Below are positions 62,650 to 64,000 of a DNA stretch of 64,000 nucleotides, piece after piece. Source of the stretch: Oreohelix idahoensis (taxonomy: Eukaryota; Mollusca; Gastropoda; Stylommatophora; Oreohelicidae); the NCBI GenBank assembly GCA_024509875.1, contig JAMPIV010012152.1:129501-193500 (forward strand), read 5' to 3'. Under the pieces are notes generated by a model, which was not told the DNA's origin, searched no databases, and saw nothing but the letters and a program-made list of their open reading frames with translations. Numbering within the stretch: the stretch's first letter is position 1; every line of letters begins with the position of its first letter. The position numbers and the translations under genes are program-made.

Positions 62650-62754
62650 CTGAAATAAATGTTAGATAATTAGAAAACATTAGAAAAGGTTAGATGAAAG
62701 GCAAAGAGGGTCAAAGGTATAATATAACAATATTATATTTAGATCATTATGGTT

Positions 62755-63115
62755 TATACTCTTCTTCTTCTTTGGTCAATGGCAACTGACTGATGAAGCA
62801 ATTAGTGACCATTTCATCTGGTGGTGGTATGTAGGGCAGCAAAACACTGTCTCTACTATGCTTGGTTGGCAGCATCTTTATGTGGTGTCCCAACTCTGGT
62901 TCATTCTTTTTATCTCTGCTTCCGCAGTTCCCCACCAAGTTGCTTTTGGTTGGCCTCTCTTTTGCCTTCATTCTGGGGTACATAGCATGGCAGTTCTAGT
63001 GATGGTGTCAGGGTCTCTTTCTGAGGATATGGCCAACCCAATTCCAGTATCTACACGATATGATGGTATGCATATGTTCTTAATTGCTCCGAGTTAACAG
63101 TTCTTGGTTGGTGTG
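62755..63115 (-). mobile_element. RTE-like LINE 3' end, first family (39446 type)
   Basis: Minus-strand remnants of LELGWPYPQKET-frame and GKREANQKQLG positions correspond to 40720-40990 of the RTE copy. It ends in a cttcttcttctttggtc 3' terminus at 62761 like the gatcaaagaagaaga ends at 5250 and 41010. Confidence 0.6.
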
Positions 63116-63139
63116 TGTTTTATATGTGAGCCTGATATT

Positions 63140-64000
63140 TGCAAGCTAGAAACAGCAAAACTGCACACTAGCAAGCATGTAGCAAAAGGTGACTAAGAAA
63201 TCTTGTGCACAGAGTTAGAAACCTCATCATGTTAAACAAACCACTACAGAAACCACCACCACAAGTGCACATGGTTTTACAGACGTGTTTTAAGAATGCC
63301 ATAGACAAGGTCAAACAAATAATGAAGATATTTGAAAGAAACCTGTTCACAATGGGAATTTATTATTCAAATTAGAACAAAACAATCCACTTTCTCTGAC
63401 CCTGTTATGAGAAGAGGAAAGCCAGAATACATTGTGACAACGGGAAATACTGATGGAAAAAGAGACAGAAGATGACAAGGACAGAAGATACTAGACAGTG
63501 TCACATGACAACAAGAAGTCAAACAACTAAACTGATGGGGAGAGGAGGTTATGAAGAGAAAATGATCATCTATGCCAACTGGCATGGTACATGAACAATA
63601 ATTCAGTCTGCTAGATGTTAAAAGTGACACAACTTCTCAGTCTGTTTTACATTAAAACAGTAACATTACACTGAATAATATATGTAAATATACTAACACT
63701 TCTCAATCTGATATATGTTAGACAAGTAACATTTCTCAGTCTGCTAATATAATAAAACATTTCACTCTGTAATATAATAAAACGTTTCAGTCTGCTAATA
63801 ACATTTATAGTTTAAAAAAAAAACACCATGCTGAAACATACGAAAAGAGCAGCATCAGAATATTAAGTTAAAACAGAAACAATTCGATACATGTGAAAAG
63901 CAATATATCTCAGTCTGATATGTAACAAAACAGTAACATTTAAGTATGTTTTAAACAATGTTTATATTTCATACTGTTTCAGCATGCAATGTAAAAAACA
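63140..64000. other. Intron upstream of exon a: dispersed repeat and degenerate tandem words, no gene
   Basis: 63140-63300 holds a dispersed repeat copy (acctcatcatgttaaacaaa, accaccaccacaagtgcaca). From about 63600 the words aacatttctcagtctg and ctaatataataaaac recur loosely. I find no further ANAPC7 exon here. Confidence 0.45.

Noticed and set aside
12440..62458. tRNA-like sequences with A and B boxes
   Set aside because: All are heads of SINEs with bodies, tails and in several cases target duplications; none folds to a plausible complete tRNA that I could support.
63168..63350. Possible further ANAPC7 exon upstream of exon a
   Set aside because: The frame belongs to a dispersed repeat and does not resemble the TPR block expected before exon a.

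Overview
This window is AT-rich, intron-dominated animal DNA. The one host gene I can support is ANAPC7, a TPR subunit of the anaphase-promoting complex. It lies on the minus strand in ten phase-compatible GT-AG exons between 62649 and 16703; its 5' exons lie beyond the right edge of the window. Nearly everything else is mobile DNA or tandem repeat. The mixture (RTE-like and I/Nimb-like LINEs, Gmr1-type Gypsy elements, several tRNA-headed SINE families, TTAA-flanked and Tc1/mariner DNA transposons, Helitron, hAT and Penelope remnants) suggests a lophotrochozoan invertebrate, most likely a mollusc. That is an inference from element types, not a species identification.

Layout. 1-1185: 3' part of a hAT transposon. 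2561-5830: a decayed minus-strand Gypsy element split by an RTE-like LINE (3655-5265). 5976-10560: no recognisable gene. 11027-11727: Helitron remnant. 12061-16702: LINE/SINE fragments and a degenerate tandem array. 16703-30066: last seven ANAPC7 exons, with a possible RAG1-like/Transib-like remnant (19953-21238), RTE fragments and several minisatellites in the introns. 30067-55996: one 25.9-kb intron filled by nested insertions. In it an RTE-like LINE is split at a 10-bp target duplication by an 8.2-kb I/Nimb-like LINE, which itself carries a 234-bp TA-flanked MITE and a 2.36-kb concatemer of a 479-bp tRNA-SINE monomer. Next to this, an old Gypsy LTR contains a TTAA-flanked DNA transposon that contains a young, apparently intact 9730-bp Gypsy element. 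55997-62649: four more ANAPC7 exons among LINE, SINE and Tc1 pieces. 62650-64000: intron upstream of the first visible exon.

Most notable: (i) the young Gypsy element has integrase before reverse transcriptase (Gmr1-type order), near-identical LTRs and a 5-bp target duplication; (ii) the SINE concatemer sits in a single 13-bp target duplication with its 5' part inverted, as in twin-primed retrotransposition of a multimeric RNA; (iii) a 43-bp minisatellite beside an ANAPC7 exon has a unit containing the exon end and its 5' splice site, giving at least 13 donor-like GTAAG copies in the intron. Coordinates of decayed elements are approximate to about 10-30 bases unless a target duplication is given.
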